DNA from: Heligmosomoides polygyrus polygyrus
Lineage: Eukaryota; Nematoda; Chromadorea; Rhabditida; Heligmosomidae
Direction of reading: 5' to 3'
Length of the DNA stretch: 64,000 nucleotides
Assembly (NCBI GenBank): GCA_947396885.1
Contig: OX377202.1
Coordinates: forward strand, 37,161,478-37,225,477
The notes beneath the pieces are model-generated. The model did not search any database. It saw only the letters and a list, made by a program, of their open reading frames with translations, and was not told the origin of the DNA. Position 1 is the first letter of the stretch. Every line of letters starts with the position of its first letter. Below are positions 11,201-22,110 of this stretch, piece by piece. The position numbers were made by a program, and so were the translations under genes.

Positions 11201-14200
11201 CTCGAAGAAACGTCCACCGATTTTCGCTTCATTAGAGCTGCCGTCTGCTATTATAGCTCCAGAAATCATCCCCTCCGAATCACACATCTGCAACGTCATG
11301 CTGTTCCTCTTCCTACCTGCCCACAACAGCAACCTATCCTGAGAGCTTGACATAGGTTTATAGGGAAAGTGCTCCTTTTCGAAGCACAGTCTATGAATGG
11401 TCCTCGAAGATTAACAATGACGACCATTCCAGCGAGAACAAGGACAAGACAGGACGCCCGTCGGAGTTTGTTCTGGACGTGCAAGGGAACAAGGTGGAGG
11501 CAGATCCATATTAATTTGTCAGTCACTCTTGGTGTTGTTCAACTGCGGTTGGATTGCAGTCGATCGGTAGGATTAAAAAACTCGGTCGACGGATGCCTTA
11601 TGCATTAGAGCGACAAGGATCGCAAGGCAGACGTAGCGCTGTTTCTCCTCACCCTTATGCACACCCACGCCTGGCTCAGCAATCTAGCCACTGGCGATAA
11701 GAATTGGATACTTTACGCTAACGACCGCCGCAGCGGGTAGACAGTATAGTTCTGCTTTCGATTTTTTTTCGAATATTCGAATGGTTTCAAATGTCCACAA
11801 TTTTCGAATATTCGAATTCGAATATATGCCAAAAATATAGTTTTTTGAGTATTCGAATTCGAATACCTTCGAAAAACGCGATTTTTTGAATATTCGAATT
11901 CGAATGAAAATCATTCGAGAGACTATCCGAATAGGCCGTTCGAGCACAGTATAGTAGATAACAGTGGTAAAGCGAGGACATTCCGAAAGCTGACGTTCAC
12001 GTGAAAAACATGATACTATGCATATGGTGGAGCATCCATTGCGTAGAGAGCTGGGGGCTGCTAGATGATGGGACGTTGGTGTCGGCAGAGGTCTACATTC
12101 GTCAGCTGCAGGAGCTGAAGGCCTGCACTTCCTTCACGACAATGCTACAGCGACGACGTCATAAAGGCACTCAGGACGTCTTCGGTACCCAGCTAGCTAG
12201 GTTTTGGAGCGAAGGCATCCGAGACCTATCATTATGTTGGCAGAAGACCACTGACGATAGTGGCGCTTACTTCGACTGTTTCACTATTTGTGGTTAGATA
12301 TTGTGAAATAAATTATTTTGTGCACCGAAAGTCGATACTTCCAATCAACCTAATATAAAAAGATTTGGCCTTCGCAGCCACATGATCCGAAATGAATTAA
12401 GAATAGCTGTTCCCTACCATGATCAAGGAAAGGTACTCGGCCACGGCAGAGCGTCCAGCGTTTGTCAGCTTTCTCGCCTTCTCGTCACCAACCCAACAAT
12501 GCACACCGCGTCGGCCGGAGAACACCCACATTCTGGCTTTGAACCCGAAATGCTCTGAATTCAATGTCCTGTAACATCTACAACAGGAAACACAATGGAT
12601 GATCACTTAAAGCTTGAGGTCGCACTCGGTTTAGAAGTGGAATGCATGAAGAAGCCTAATCAAATTTTCGACACCGTAGGTAGCCATGAAACAATTACGG
12701 CTCAGATATGTTTCACTTAATACAATACCCTTTTTTGAAGTAAAAGTTAGAGCAAACCTTCGAGCAGCCTGTCAAGAACCTGCACTGCAAGAGATATAAA
12801 CCGCCAGCACATTGAACACACCTTCGCTTCACTGAAATAGACACACACTTTCTTTTCTGTAGAAATTATGCCTTATGTAGCTTATATCTGTATATTTTAA
12901 TCTGGGCGGAGGTACTGCAACCAAAAGCGTTGATCGGCCCGAGCTGAAGTTCTTGGTTGGGATACCGCCCAACGCAACCAAGTCTTCCATCATTCCGTAG
13001 TTGGTTAATGTTTGTGAGGAAAAAAGCACTGATTTGTCCATCGGCTAGCTACCACAACTGTACTTATTGAAACTGCCTCCACGATATGAACCAGAAGAGA
13101 GTGAGTGACATATCCCAGAGAAGGTGACTAACGCCGACCTTGTCCTTTTCACACTATATAATGTACTTTTTCAAGAAACTTAATGTTCATTGATGGTATA
13201 TGAATTCAAAAAACCGCAACAAAATGGTACTATTAACACAGTTTTTGTTCCTGGGAAGAACTCGAAGTTAAGCGGCGAATCTATCGTAGCCGATGTATGG
13301 TTAGCTATATTTTCATTCAGGTGATCAAATTCTGCAGCAAAATAGCACAAATAAACATGTTAGCACTTAATGTTGGCCTAGAGTAACTTCTGAAGTGTGC
13401 ACCAGCTCTTTTTATATGACTCTGGCTGAGAGAGGTCGATCCGGAGTTAACACGTCCAGAGAGAATTCCAGGATCATTTGCTTCCCTGGACAAAACATGA
13501 CGTTAGAGGAAGGGATCGCCTTTGAAAGACCATCCATGTAGCGAGATAGGGACAGCGCGTTCATCGTAGATAGGCCCCCAAACCGCATTGCTGCACTTTC
13601 GTTAGAATGACATTACGGTGGTAGACTGTGCTCACGATGATGGGCCTTAGCGGCACACAGTGGGTGGTCAAAAAGGTTCAGAAAATGACGACGCACGGGA
13701 GGCTTCACCTACTTGGTTGTAAGGAGCACTCCTATTTCTCTTCTTTACCTCGATACATTAATGATAAACCGCTAAATCATGCTCAACAATGCAGCAAAGG
13801 GAAACTTGCTGCGTCCTAAGCCTTTCGCTCCTAGACTCCCTACACGCTGTCACACCGAAGAAACCTCAACACGGTCAATGATTACGATACTATTGGTCAA
13901 ATCCTCCAGTGCTCCTTAACTTCGAGCTGCCCAAACGTTCCTTTAATGCTGTACGGATGCTTTTATAGTCGGATGTCATGATGAGAGTACAGCGATTTGG
14001 ACACTCTCAAGGCGTAGTCGGTGATAAGATAACCTATCATTCATACGATGCGCATGCAAAAGAAGTTTTCCTTGTACAGCGAATACGACCAGTCGTAAAC
14101 AAAGTGCAGATAGAAGCAGCCCCCCCCCCCCCTATGAAAGCGGGTATAGTTCTCATTCTCTTGGCAGCACTTCGGTCCAATTATCCCACGCATGCCTTCA

Positions 14201-16285
14201 AATTCAAGAGTGCGTCAAGCTGGAAGGGAATGTAGGAAAACGGAAGATGAACCTACGAGCAACATTTCCGCACGTTGTCGTAGTCAGTAAGATCGATGTC
14301 GAACACAAGCTCTCGTTCAAGCGCTTTGAAATCCGTGTGCTTTTTGTTTTCTTTCGGCTGAAATACTGCGTCATCATCATATGGCGAGCGTCCGATCAGT
14401 GTGATCAAGGATGGTAGAAGTTCACGATAAAAACTCCAACTGAGCTGAAAGTGACAGAGTACCTTGTGGGAGTAAACGGCCCCGATATCCAGCTTATGAG
14501 GATTAATCTTGCACAGTTCCTGCTCGAACTCGGCCTGATCAGCGAAGCAGCGGTACCGCAGATGTACGTCTTCGTCGAGAATAAACGCAAACTCACGTCT
14601 GGCGAAGTAGTCACCAGATTCTGAAGGAAACGCTGTTGATGCTTTGACGTGCTGTCAAACAACACTTGCTTTGGGAATCTCCTTTCATAAACAGGAATGG
14701 GTTTTCAGTCAATGAAGCACCAAAAACTGGAATATTTGCAAAAATGCTGTGCTTAAGAAGATGAAGAGGAATTTCAGCATCCCTTCGTTGGCGAATGAAC
14801 ATCTCTCAAACTTCGATCGCAGTGTAGAAGTTTTCCTTTTGAAGAGCTAAACTATGCCTTTGTGAGCTTGCTCGACCTATATCACGATATCCCGTAGAAG
14901 TTGGATACTACGCATCTCAAAAGGGATTGTTTAACGCCGCCCTTTATTCCTTAGTCTTTTCCTAACAGCAAATCTTCTAAAATATGGACCATCAACAACA
15001 GCAGCCTTAAATCTCAGAACCAGCGCCGTCGTGAAATGGGTTGGACAGAAGGATGTTGACCTGCCGCTACTTAGACCTATTGTTGATCGGAGAATAATAA
15101 GTGAGCAAATCGATTCTGGCAGTCACATAGATTCCATGGTATGAATTACTAGGTTCCGTGGGTTTTGAGTTTGTTATATCCATAGGTCTGTCTAGAGCTA
15201 AAGTTATAATTAGGCAATGTAAACTAAAGGGAAAGGAGATAGATTTTTGGAGCGCGGCAGGGCACCGTTTCCACATGTGGGCGCTTAACACCGACCAGGG
15301 GCCGTATGCTATTCTCGCCCGACCCGGGGACGGGGACGGCGCGAAAAATCGATGGTGCATGATGTGCATACCGGGGATGTGGGCGGAGACCGCCTCATAC
15401 CCGGCCGGGGACGGTTGGGGAGAGAATAGCATACAGCCCCAGGGGCCGGATTCACCAACAGTTAAATCCGTGGGTATGCGGAGTATAAGACGTAAAGATA
15501 AGACAAGAGTCAGGTAGAGATAAGATAAGAGTCAGAGACGCAGGTTTCATCGTGGGTATCTCTATTCCCTATACCCGCGGGATAGTCGTTGATGAATCCG
15601 GCCCCAGGAGGCTACATATCTCCACCTCATGATCCTGAGCGCACTGAGCGCAGGATCAGACAAGGAAACGAGGGAAAGGCAAGGAACTCCGAAATGAGGT
15701 TCATCTAGCTACTGGTGCCAAGTGACTCCGGGAAGTAGTCACCTTGTGACTGCCAATAAACTCGTCCCTATGGGCGCGGCTTGGTCGAGCAAGCATGTAC
15801 CCTGAGTTCAGCTTAGTCTCCTTAGCAATTTCGCTTATTTCCTACACTCACAGTGATTACAATAAACGTAGAAAAGATATCACGCCCTCAAGCCAAGAAA
15901 AGCAAAAAAGGGAGCGAAGGAATGAGAACCTACTTATATAACACTACTGCTGAAATGTAAAACTGGGGCCGGATTCATCAACGATAACCCACGGGTATAG
16001 GGGTAGAGATACCCACGATGAAGCCTGCGTCTATTACTCCCACCTTATCTCTACCTGACTCTTATCTCTACCCCTTCTACCCCGCATACCCACGGGTTTA
16101 ATGTTGATGAATCCGGCTCTGGAACGCCGAGATACGCTCCTGAGATTGGAAAATGATCGAGAGCGGGAACTCACTTTGATTGTAGCACAACCACTTCACG
16201 TACGGCTTGAAGGGGAAGACCCGCTTGTAGTACTGCGGCAAAAACTGACTTAGCAGCGAGGACTCGTACGCAGACATCACGAAGC
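5285..16285 (-). CDS. pri-1: DNA primase small (catalytic) subunit, 12 exons
   Basis: Catalytic subunit of the nuclear DNA polymerase alpha-primase complex, which makes the RNA primers for replication; by family knowledge it pairs with the large primase subunit. CDS exons, 5-prime to 3-prime: 16277-16175, 14620-14463, 14357-14257, 12831-12758, 12554-12418, 10992-10873, 9538-9438, 9348-9252, 9030-8967, 8432-8315, 5487-5420, 5358-5285. They total 1215 bases (404 aa plus stop) with every phase matching. Seen in the translation: LPQYYKRVFP near residue 13; REFAF and DIGAVYSH; the metal-binding pair VFDIDLTDYD (Asp107, Asp109); zinc ligands CC (119-120), C126, C129; SGRRGVHCW (158-166); PRLDVNVS with the third catalytic Asp at 313; HLLKSPFCIHPKTG; and the C-terminal YKHTSLAPYV. 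All expected catalytic residues are present. Exons 6 and 9 use AAG acceptors. A TTTTCAG acceptor eight bases before the ATG suggests trans-splicing. Confidence 0.95.
6495..7760. mobile_element. Foldback element 2 in primase intron 10
   Basis: Arms of about 410 bases (6495-6905 and 7347-7760) are imperfect inverted copies around a central ~440-base AT-rich spacer. The outer ends read GGGAAGGGTTTCGACC on both strands. Each arm holds tRNA-type polymerase III boxes pointing to the centre: the left arm has GGTTCGGTTCC at 6747-6757; the right arm, read on the minus strand, has TGGCGCAGAGGTAG at 7533-7546 and AGTTCAGTACCC at 7492-7503. No protein domain was found. Two SINEs in opposite orientation are an alternative explanation. 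Confidence 0.65.
9634..10845. mobile_element. Foldback element 1 in primase intron 6
   Basis: Left arm 9634-9935 and right arm 10557-10845 are imperfect inverted copies, starting AAGGGAAGGATACT at each outer end. The element fills nearly all of a 1334-base intron. The left arm has an excellent A-box TGGCCGAGCAGTGG at 9808-9821 and a perfect B-box GGTTCGACTCC at 9867-9877; the right arm has the same pair in inverse, so both point inward. The ~620-base centre has no recognisable protein. Exact target duplication not determined. Confidence 0.7.
11088..12353 (+). mobile_element. mariner-type DNA transposon, dead, in primase intron 5
   Basis: Both ends read TTAGGTTGATTG inward and are flanked by TA (11086-11087 and 12354-12355), as expected for Tc1/mariner. 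Plus-strand remnants of the transposase appear in order: TLGVVQ near 11530, ATGDKNWILYAN near 11690, KNMILCIWWS and AEVYIRQLQEL at 12005-12115, then DDSGAYFD near the end. The N-terminal third is unrecognisable, stops interrupt the frame, and a segment after the QLQEL motif is missing. A 205-base MITE (11747-11951) sits inside it. It occupies most of a 1425-base intron. Confidence 0.85.
11747..11951. mobile_element. TA-flanked MITE with TTCGAATATTCGAA interior, copy 1
   Basis: The ends TAGTTCTGCTTTCGA and, on the other strand, TACTGTGCTCGAA are inverted and flanked by TA. The interior is made almost only of TTCGAATATTCGAA-type palindromic words. It interrupts the mariner coding remnant between YANDRRSG and PKADVHV. 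A shorter relative lies at 37507-37615. Confidence 0.65.
15299..15439. mobile_element. GGGCC-ended MITE, copy E
   Basis: The left end GGGCCGTATGCTATTCTC is matched at 17 of 18 positions by the inverted right end. It is flanked by CAG at 15296-15298 and 15440-15442. The interior is GC-rich (CCCGGGGACGGGGACGG). It lies in primase intron 1 and abuts copy A, sharing one CAG with it. Confidence 0.65.
15443..15604. mobile_element. GGGCC-ended MITE, copy A
   Basis: The inverted ends are GGGCCGGATTCACCAAC and GGGCCGGATTCATCAAC, flanked by CAG at 15440-15442 and 15605-15607. The interior has GTAGAGATAAGATAAGAGTC and palindromic ACCCGCGGG words. It is in the opposite orientation to copies B (15966) and C (46887). 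It lies in primase intron 1. Confidence 0.75.
15966..16118. mobile_element. GGGCC-ended MITE, copy B
   Basis: The left end GGGCCGGATTCATCAACG is inverted at the right end, which has lost one base (GGCT instead of GGCCC). CTG flanks it at 15963-15965 and 16119-16121. The interior matches copies A and C. It is the third such insertion in primase intron 1, only about 60 bases downstream of exon 1 in transcript order. Confidence 0.7.
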
Positions 16286-16292
16286 CTGAAAA
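16286..16292 (-). promoter_or_regulatory. Candidate trans-splice acceptor of the primase gene
   Basis: On the minus strand TTTTCAG is followed by GCTTCGTG and then the start codon at 16277. A strong acceptor this close to the ATG, with no matching upstream coding exon, fits spliced-leader addition as known in nematodes. An untranslated upstream cis exon is the alternative. Confidence 0.5.
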
Positions 16293-16299
16293 TACACCA

Positions 16300-16905
16300 C
16301 GACAGTTCACCATTGGTGAAGTGCTCGTATTCGCGTAATAGCGAGCCATCTAAAGGAAAATGAAGCCCTGCTGGCTAGATTCTGCTGCAGGTCTAGACCA
16401 GAGGTCCATCTTCATCTCCCCCATAACATACAGAAAAACTCCCGAAATGAAAATGCTGAACTCGATTCACATCCATGGGAGCGCAGAAAGGCATACAGCT
16501 GCGGCTAGGGTGACGCGGCCGGAAATAAAAGAGATGCAGCGTGAGCCACAGAGTTCGACGCAAGTCCTTTGACTCAAGAAAGGCTTCAAAGGGATTCCAG
16601 GGCTAAGCTGCAAGCCTTGCAATTCAGCCAGTTCGATGCGGAAATTGAAATCCCCGCCTTCGCGCGCGTGAGTCGGCAGCCGTGGAGCGTGCCAGCTGCG
16701 AGGGCGGTCGTATTAAGTATCCCTCCTCCACTGTTCTGCACTTATGCAGGAAGGAGGCTGCAAGCGAATGTGAACAACCGAAACGTGAGGTTAGAGCTGT
16801 CATTGAAGCTGCAATGCCTTTGTGGTTGACTGCTTGGCAGTATCTCTGACATTCGCTCTCGAGGAGCCGTACAACCCCCTTCCTATTTGGGTGACAACCT
16901 GTTTC

Positions 16906-16943
<38 letters not shown>

Positions 16944-17250
16944 AGGTTTTGTATAGTAGGCTGTAGATTTGGGTTTTGGGAGATTTATCTCAAAAGTACA
17001 GCACAAAATATAAGAGAATAGGGACTTATTACAAGTCTAAGGCGAGTAGGATAAGATCTGGCGCTCGGCGACTGCGAGGATGGAGGAATAGCGATGCCGT
17101 TCCTCGTCTGGCACTTCAGAAGGCGGTACTAGAAGTACAAATGAGATACATACGGAAGTACGAGGTGCCAGACTGCGATACATTTTTGGGAGTCATAGCA
17201 TACGGTAATCACAAGGAGTCAAGAGTATATCAACAGGAGTACGGTTAGTA
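16300..17250. other. Intergenic, with (TA)n microsatellite at 16910-16940
   Basis: Upstream of the primase gene. No exon recognised on either strand. A (TA)n tract of about 15 units lies at 16910-16940, followed by an open but featureless plus-strand stretch to 17247. Confidence 0.45.
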
Positions 17251-17285
17251 TCATGCACAATAGAGATGGTGAAACGGAGATCTGA

Positions 17286-18340
17286 TCTCTACACGCCGCT
17301 CCTCGAGCGAGTCATCTCCTGATGACTCTTGTACGGACCGCGTCCTTTCTGCTTCATTTTCGGCGTTTGCTCCTCTCGTTTCTTCTTCGGATCTCGAAGG
17401 TACATTACGTCGGGACGCTTCAGTAGCTTCCTCTTCTTGGCTGTTGGCTCTGCGTCGTCGTTGGAGTGGGGTCGTTTGGCGTCCTTGCCGTTGTAGTCCT
17501 TCAGCTTCCTCGGCTTCAGCGTGAACTTCGGCAGCCGTAGGGTGTTCGACGCAGCGTCTCGGAGCTGCTCCAGGAACACCATTATTTGCCAACCGTGGAG
17601 TCGATCTTCTCCTTTGCGAGGACTCACACTCAAACTCAGCGCAGGGTGGAATTTCGGCACACTCTCAGCAAGAGGTCCGTAATGGTCGATGACTCGAGCA
17701 TCGATTCCTCGATTAGGTTCGGTTAGCATTTGGACTAGTTCCAGGCATACCAGGCGCATCTGCTTCCAGTGTTCCTCACAGGCTTTTTCCAGTGGTGCCG
17801 GGAAGCAGTCCAGAGTCCCCCCACACTGGAGGCGTCTCTCTATCGGCTGCATACACACTCCCATGTGTTCCTGCTTGGGCATCCATTCAGGCCAGACTCA
17901 CACCATGGCAGAGCTGATCGGGATCTTCTTCCACTAATCTGCCATGTCGGCCAGGTGGTTGTACACCACGAATTTAACCGTGGGTTCAGGCTCCAGATCA
18001 GTTGTCACTCTTGAGAATGATTTCGGCAGTGCCACAATAATTGAGTTCAGTGGCATATCGTCACTCTTGTAGAACTCGCTGATCTGCTCCTTGCGAGCCA
18101 TAGCCTGCGCGTAGTACGCCGATATGTCATATCCGGGATGCTGACTGAAGATCGGCGGATCCAACAGGTTTACGCCTTCCTTTTCCGCGACTGCCGTTGC
18201 AAAACCGTGGCAGAAGTGTCGGTGTGCGGAGATGGCGCAGCTGAGTCCAACGACCGTCAGATGGTTTCGTGACGCGGGTGGCTGCTCCCCCGTCGAAGCA
18301 TCGGCGGAGAGGGGGGAGCGCCGCCCACGCCTCGGCTAGA
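17286..18340 (-). pseudogene. Unassigned GC-rich ORF pair with basic tail
   Basis: Two long minus-strand frames follow each other. The first (18340 to 17934) reads through HLTVVGLSCAISAHRHFC, PPIFSQHPGYDISAYYAQ and VVYNHLADMAD, then stops. After 50 bases the second (17882 to 17286) begins in another frame with MPKQEHMGVCMQ, contains GWQIMVFLEQLRDAASNTL, and ends in a very basic stretch (KKRKLLKR, then DPKKKREEQ) that looks like a nuclear localisation signal. Codon use is GC-rich and protein-like. I do not recognise the family. A frameshift, a small intron, or two ORFs of one mobile element would all explain the break. Confidence 0.45.
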
Positions 18341-19700
18341 AGCCCTCTTAAATCCGCTGCTCGCTAAAGGGTGCCCACCCTAAGACAACGCGGTGTTGTT
18401 GCCCATAGGCCCTATGCGGATCCATTGCGCCGCGGTGTTAAGGCTTGATCCCAGTCCAACACACTTCCATGCAACACCCTGCAGTGAGCACTGGACTCGA
18501 CACTCGCCCCCAGGGGTACCCCCTCGGTCGTGGCCACGACCTCAGGCGGCCCCCCTGGAATTAGACTGGCTCACACTTTTGCATACTTCGACCAGACATG
18601 GAACCGATAGACCAGTTTAGTTAAGCAGTCAGACTGTTAGCGTTATATGTTTATGGCAGTCTAAATTAATATGGTTAAGGATACACAACATTTACAAAGG
18701 ACCTACGAGTTAGGGGAAGACCGCACCCACGACTACCAGGGGCCAAGCAAAGCCGACAACCCGCCGGCCATGGCCGGCCCTGCCCCTGTGGCGTGTGCCA
18801 AGTCAGGGGCAACGGGGCCGGTCAGAGGATCGGCGTTACCTGCGGGTCCCGGACGACGGACGAGGCGACGAGGGCTGGAGAAGTCGGGCACGTTGACGGC
18901 ACTTCAAGACGGTGGCAGCTCCTCGTCGTCCTAAGCTGGACGGTTCCGGCGACCTCGGGCTAAGGCGTAGCCCTCCTCGACGACGGTTGGCGTTGGCGGA
19001 CCACGGAGACCAGGAGACGACCGCTCAGCGGGAGCGGCGGAAGACGACTGACCGGTAGACGGGCTAGAGCGCTCACGGGCACGCTCCTCCTGCGTCTCTA
19101 GCCGCTTCCAGAAGCTTCCCTGCGCGGGAGACGCGTTGGCGCAGGCTTCGACGTGTCGATCGACGGGTTTTGACCTGTTGACCCTCGCGACGACCGTACA
19201 GTCGTACGGAAGTCACGACACTGGGGGCCGCGACGAAGAAGACAACCCACTAGGTAGTTGTGGTCTTGCTGCTTACCTACTAAGTTACAGACATGTTGAG
19301 CACCGAAGACTACGTGGTTGACTTGGGGCGGCGGCGTGGCAGGCGATGCCACGGTGCGTGCGCCGCAGTGTGACAGGTGCGGTCTAAGGTCGGGTTAGCA
19401 TGACGAAACGTTGAGGGCCAATATGATTGCCTACGACTTAAAGATACATGATAATTGAGAAAGTAACTAACTATTTAAAAACATGACAAAAACACAACCA
19501 AAAAAGGAACCGGGTTAAAGCTTCAGGAGTATGGTGGGGAGATCTAACTATACCGGTGGGGTGAGGTGACGGGTTAAGTGAAGTGGGTGAAGTGAAGTGA
19601 TGTTGACTGCTACGATGGACGAACTACGATGGACGAACTATGGACGACTACGATGGACGTTGAAGTGGAATTAATGTTGTCGACGATAACGTAGACGTTG
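18341..19700. other. GC-rich region, possible exons, minisatellite at 19607-19665
   Basis: Strongly GC-rich compared with the flanks. On the minus strand acceptor-like CAGCTTAG (near 18935) and donor-like GTAACG (near 18840) could bound an exon, and another donor GTAAGC lies near 19265, but no domain is visible. 19607-19665 is a tandem array of ACTACGATGGACGA units, preceded by GTGAAGTG repeats. Confidence 0.35.
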
Positions 19701-19763
19701 GCGATATATACAGCTATGTACAGGATGGCGATGTTGTCGGAAGGCATTCAGGCGGATCAGCGG

Positions 19764-20357
19764 CTCGACGCACTAAGAGGAGCGACGGCTCGGCAAACGG
19801 ACGCGAGGCACGAACGACACCACCAGACCTGAATACAAGGCTGGGGAGAACTGTGTTAAATTTGAGAGCATTGAAAATGAAAATGATATATCGATTGTAT
19901 AATAAAGGTATTGAAATGAGAAAGAGATGTTTATATAAGAATAGTGTATGAAGATTATAAGGAGAATGAATTGTGATAAGAATATATAAAAAGGGATGAA
20001 AAAGGAAACAAAGAAGAAAGGGAATGGAAAAGGGAAGAAACATACCATATTGATCCTTAGCAAATGCCTCTTTCTTCGAGCTCCAGCCTGTAGGTATCGC
20101 AACCAGGCTTCTTCTTCCTCCTTAAGGCGGCGAGCGATGAACGCTCTGCGGCGTGTCCTACGCATATGCCTTAGCCAGCGCTCATTGCTAAGGTCCCGTA
20201 TTGCCTGGCGGTTGTAAGCGCAGAACGCGATGTGGTGATCGTCCAAGCCGCACCCGAGACATCTCTTAGGAGGCTGTTCGCACTCATGGTCTAAGTGGTG
20301 GAGCAGGTACAGCAACAGCACGAATGATGGCATGTAGAGGACATTGCAAGAATGTGT
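19764..20357 (-). CDS. Zinc-knuckle protein fragment, two tentative exons
   Basis: Minus-strand exon 20357-20042 is bounded by CTCTTTTAG and ATG|GTATGT. It encodes HECEQPPKRCLGCGLDD followed by HHIAFCAYN, containing a canonical C-x2-C-x4-H-x4-C zinc knuckle, then an arginine-rich helix (RWLRHMRRTRRRAF). A following exon 19833-19765, after TTGTATTCAG, continues in phase with VWWCRSCLASVCRA and then stops. An upstream exon ending at 21385 (GAAGAG|GTATGT, residues AGRVIDSEE) fits in phase, but its start is unclear. Zinc knuckles of this type occur in retroelement gag proteins and in nematode single-strand nucleic-acid binding proteins. I cannot tell a host gene from a retroelement accessory ORF. 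Confidence 0.4.
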
Positions 20358-20359
20358 CT

Positions 20360-22107
20360 AAAAGAGAATAGATGCAAGGTGAGATGAGAAGGGACTACAC
20401 GCGAGACGGAGAGAGAACAAACTATCAAAAAAGGAATGACGATAGGACGCAATGAAATGAAACAGGAATAAATATAGATGATAGAGGAATGATGAAAGTG
20501 GATTGTGGAAGAGAAAAGATACAAAGGAAGGAGAGATGATGGCGGATGAATAAATGAAAAAAGTGAGGAAGGAAGTATGAATATGTATGTTTTTATTAGT
20601 TTTAGTTTCTTTAGATTGTATATTGTTAAAGTAAATAAAGCAACATGATTGAAGAAGTCGTTTTCTAAGAGAAAACTGAGCTCATAGAGGCTCGTTTCCG
20701 TCTTAAAAAGCGAACATTTTAAGAAAAACGGAAGTATAAAGAAACTAAGTAGTGTAATGTAATATAGTAAGTGTGAAAAATATGATTGAATAAAAGTGTG
20801 GGCTTATAAGAGAAAAAGAGATTTCGGCCGTGTGGAATGAAATGCACCTCGCGATTTACAAGAAAGAGAAAAATATGCCTTACGTGCAAGTTGACTTAAA
20901 AGTATAAAGCTTGTAGAAGATATGTACTAAAAAGGAGAATATATGTGTGGCAGTGATGCCGTAAGGCACCGTTACCAATGTAATTGAATTTAAAAACAAA
21001 ATGATTTGAAAATGAATAGTTTTGATAGGAAAAGTGGAAATATGACGTAAAACGAAATTTAGCGACGTGTGCCTATTTTTGTTGCGAGTCCTTAAGAGAG
21101 TGAGGATGAGAGAGAATGGACTCGCTAAGCGGGCGTGAGAAGAGAGCGTGCGAGAATGACAAGATGAGGAATGAGAATAAAGACACAAGAATAGTGGTAA
21201 AGTGGGCTATCAAATCCTGACTGGAAGGAAGGAAAAGAGACGAACTAGGAAAAGAGTTGAATGGAATACACAAAAAATCTTGATGAAACAGTCGCTTGCG
21301 CCTTAAGGGCGCATTTAGAAGAAAAACATACATATACCTAGCGCAATCACACGTCTTAAACTTATTAAGAAAAGAGAACATACCTCTTCTGAGTCGATGA
21401 CGCGTCCCGCGGTTGTTGCTGGAGCAGTTAGAGCGATAGACGAATAGAAATACGCCAAGATAAAGTCGAAAAGTCGGACGATGATGAGGAGTAATCGGCG
21501 TTGACCACTCTGGGCTAAGAACAGTCCAGAAATGATTCGCAGGCAGTCCAAAGCGGCGCTGTACTGTAATTCGCTCTAGGACCAGCCTCTTACGTCGACT
21601 TGCGCTAGGCGCGGCGCGTGTAAGCGCCCTTGCGCAACGGCTGAGCCGGCATGGAGCCGGAAACGGACCGAAGGGGTCAGCTGGCGATGGCATGCGCCAT
21701 CGGACGGCTCGCTGAGACGGGCGTCGACCGCGCGATAAGCGCGGGACACGGAGCGAACACGACTAAAGGGTCAACGACACATGCAGTGAGCGATCTTAGC
21801 CTGCTGACCAAGCCACTTAGGGGCTAAGATGGGTCGAGCGGACCGCGGGAATGGGCGTGAGGCCGCCGCTGGTCCGAGCCAGGCGCGATGTTTTTAGCGC
21901 GAGCAGGCAAGTGCGCGTAATTGCTGCGAACCGTTTGAAGCGGCGCCTAGTGTTAGTGTTGAGCCTAGGGACGGTATTTAGGCACCTGAAAGGTATAGTT
22001 GAAGGAGATACACTTAGTCAGTGACGCCTTTATGATGGAGCAATGGCTAAGGAAAGTTCCTTAGCGACGGTTGAGCGTTTCAAGTCCTGATGAATAGGTG
22101 TCTAGTC
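20360..22107. other. AT-rich then GC-rich stretch without a clear gene
   Basis: 20360-21300 is purine-rich on the plus strand (GAGAGA/GAAAGA words) and looks intronic for a minus-strand gene. 21385-21690 stays open in more than one minus frame without a domain. 21690-22107 is GC-rich and lies just past the 3-prime end of the left BEL/Pao coding region, so it may include its LTR; no repeat partner was found to prove that. Confidence 0.35.
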
Positions 22108-22110
22108 TTA

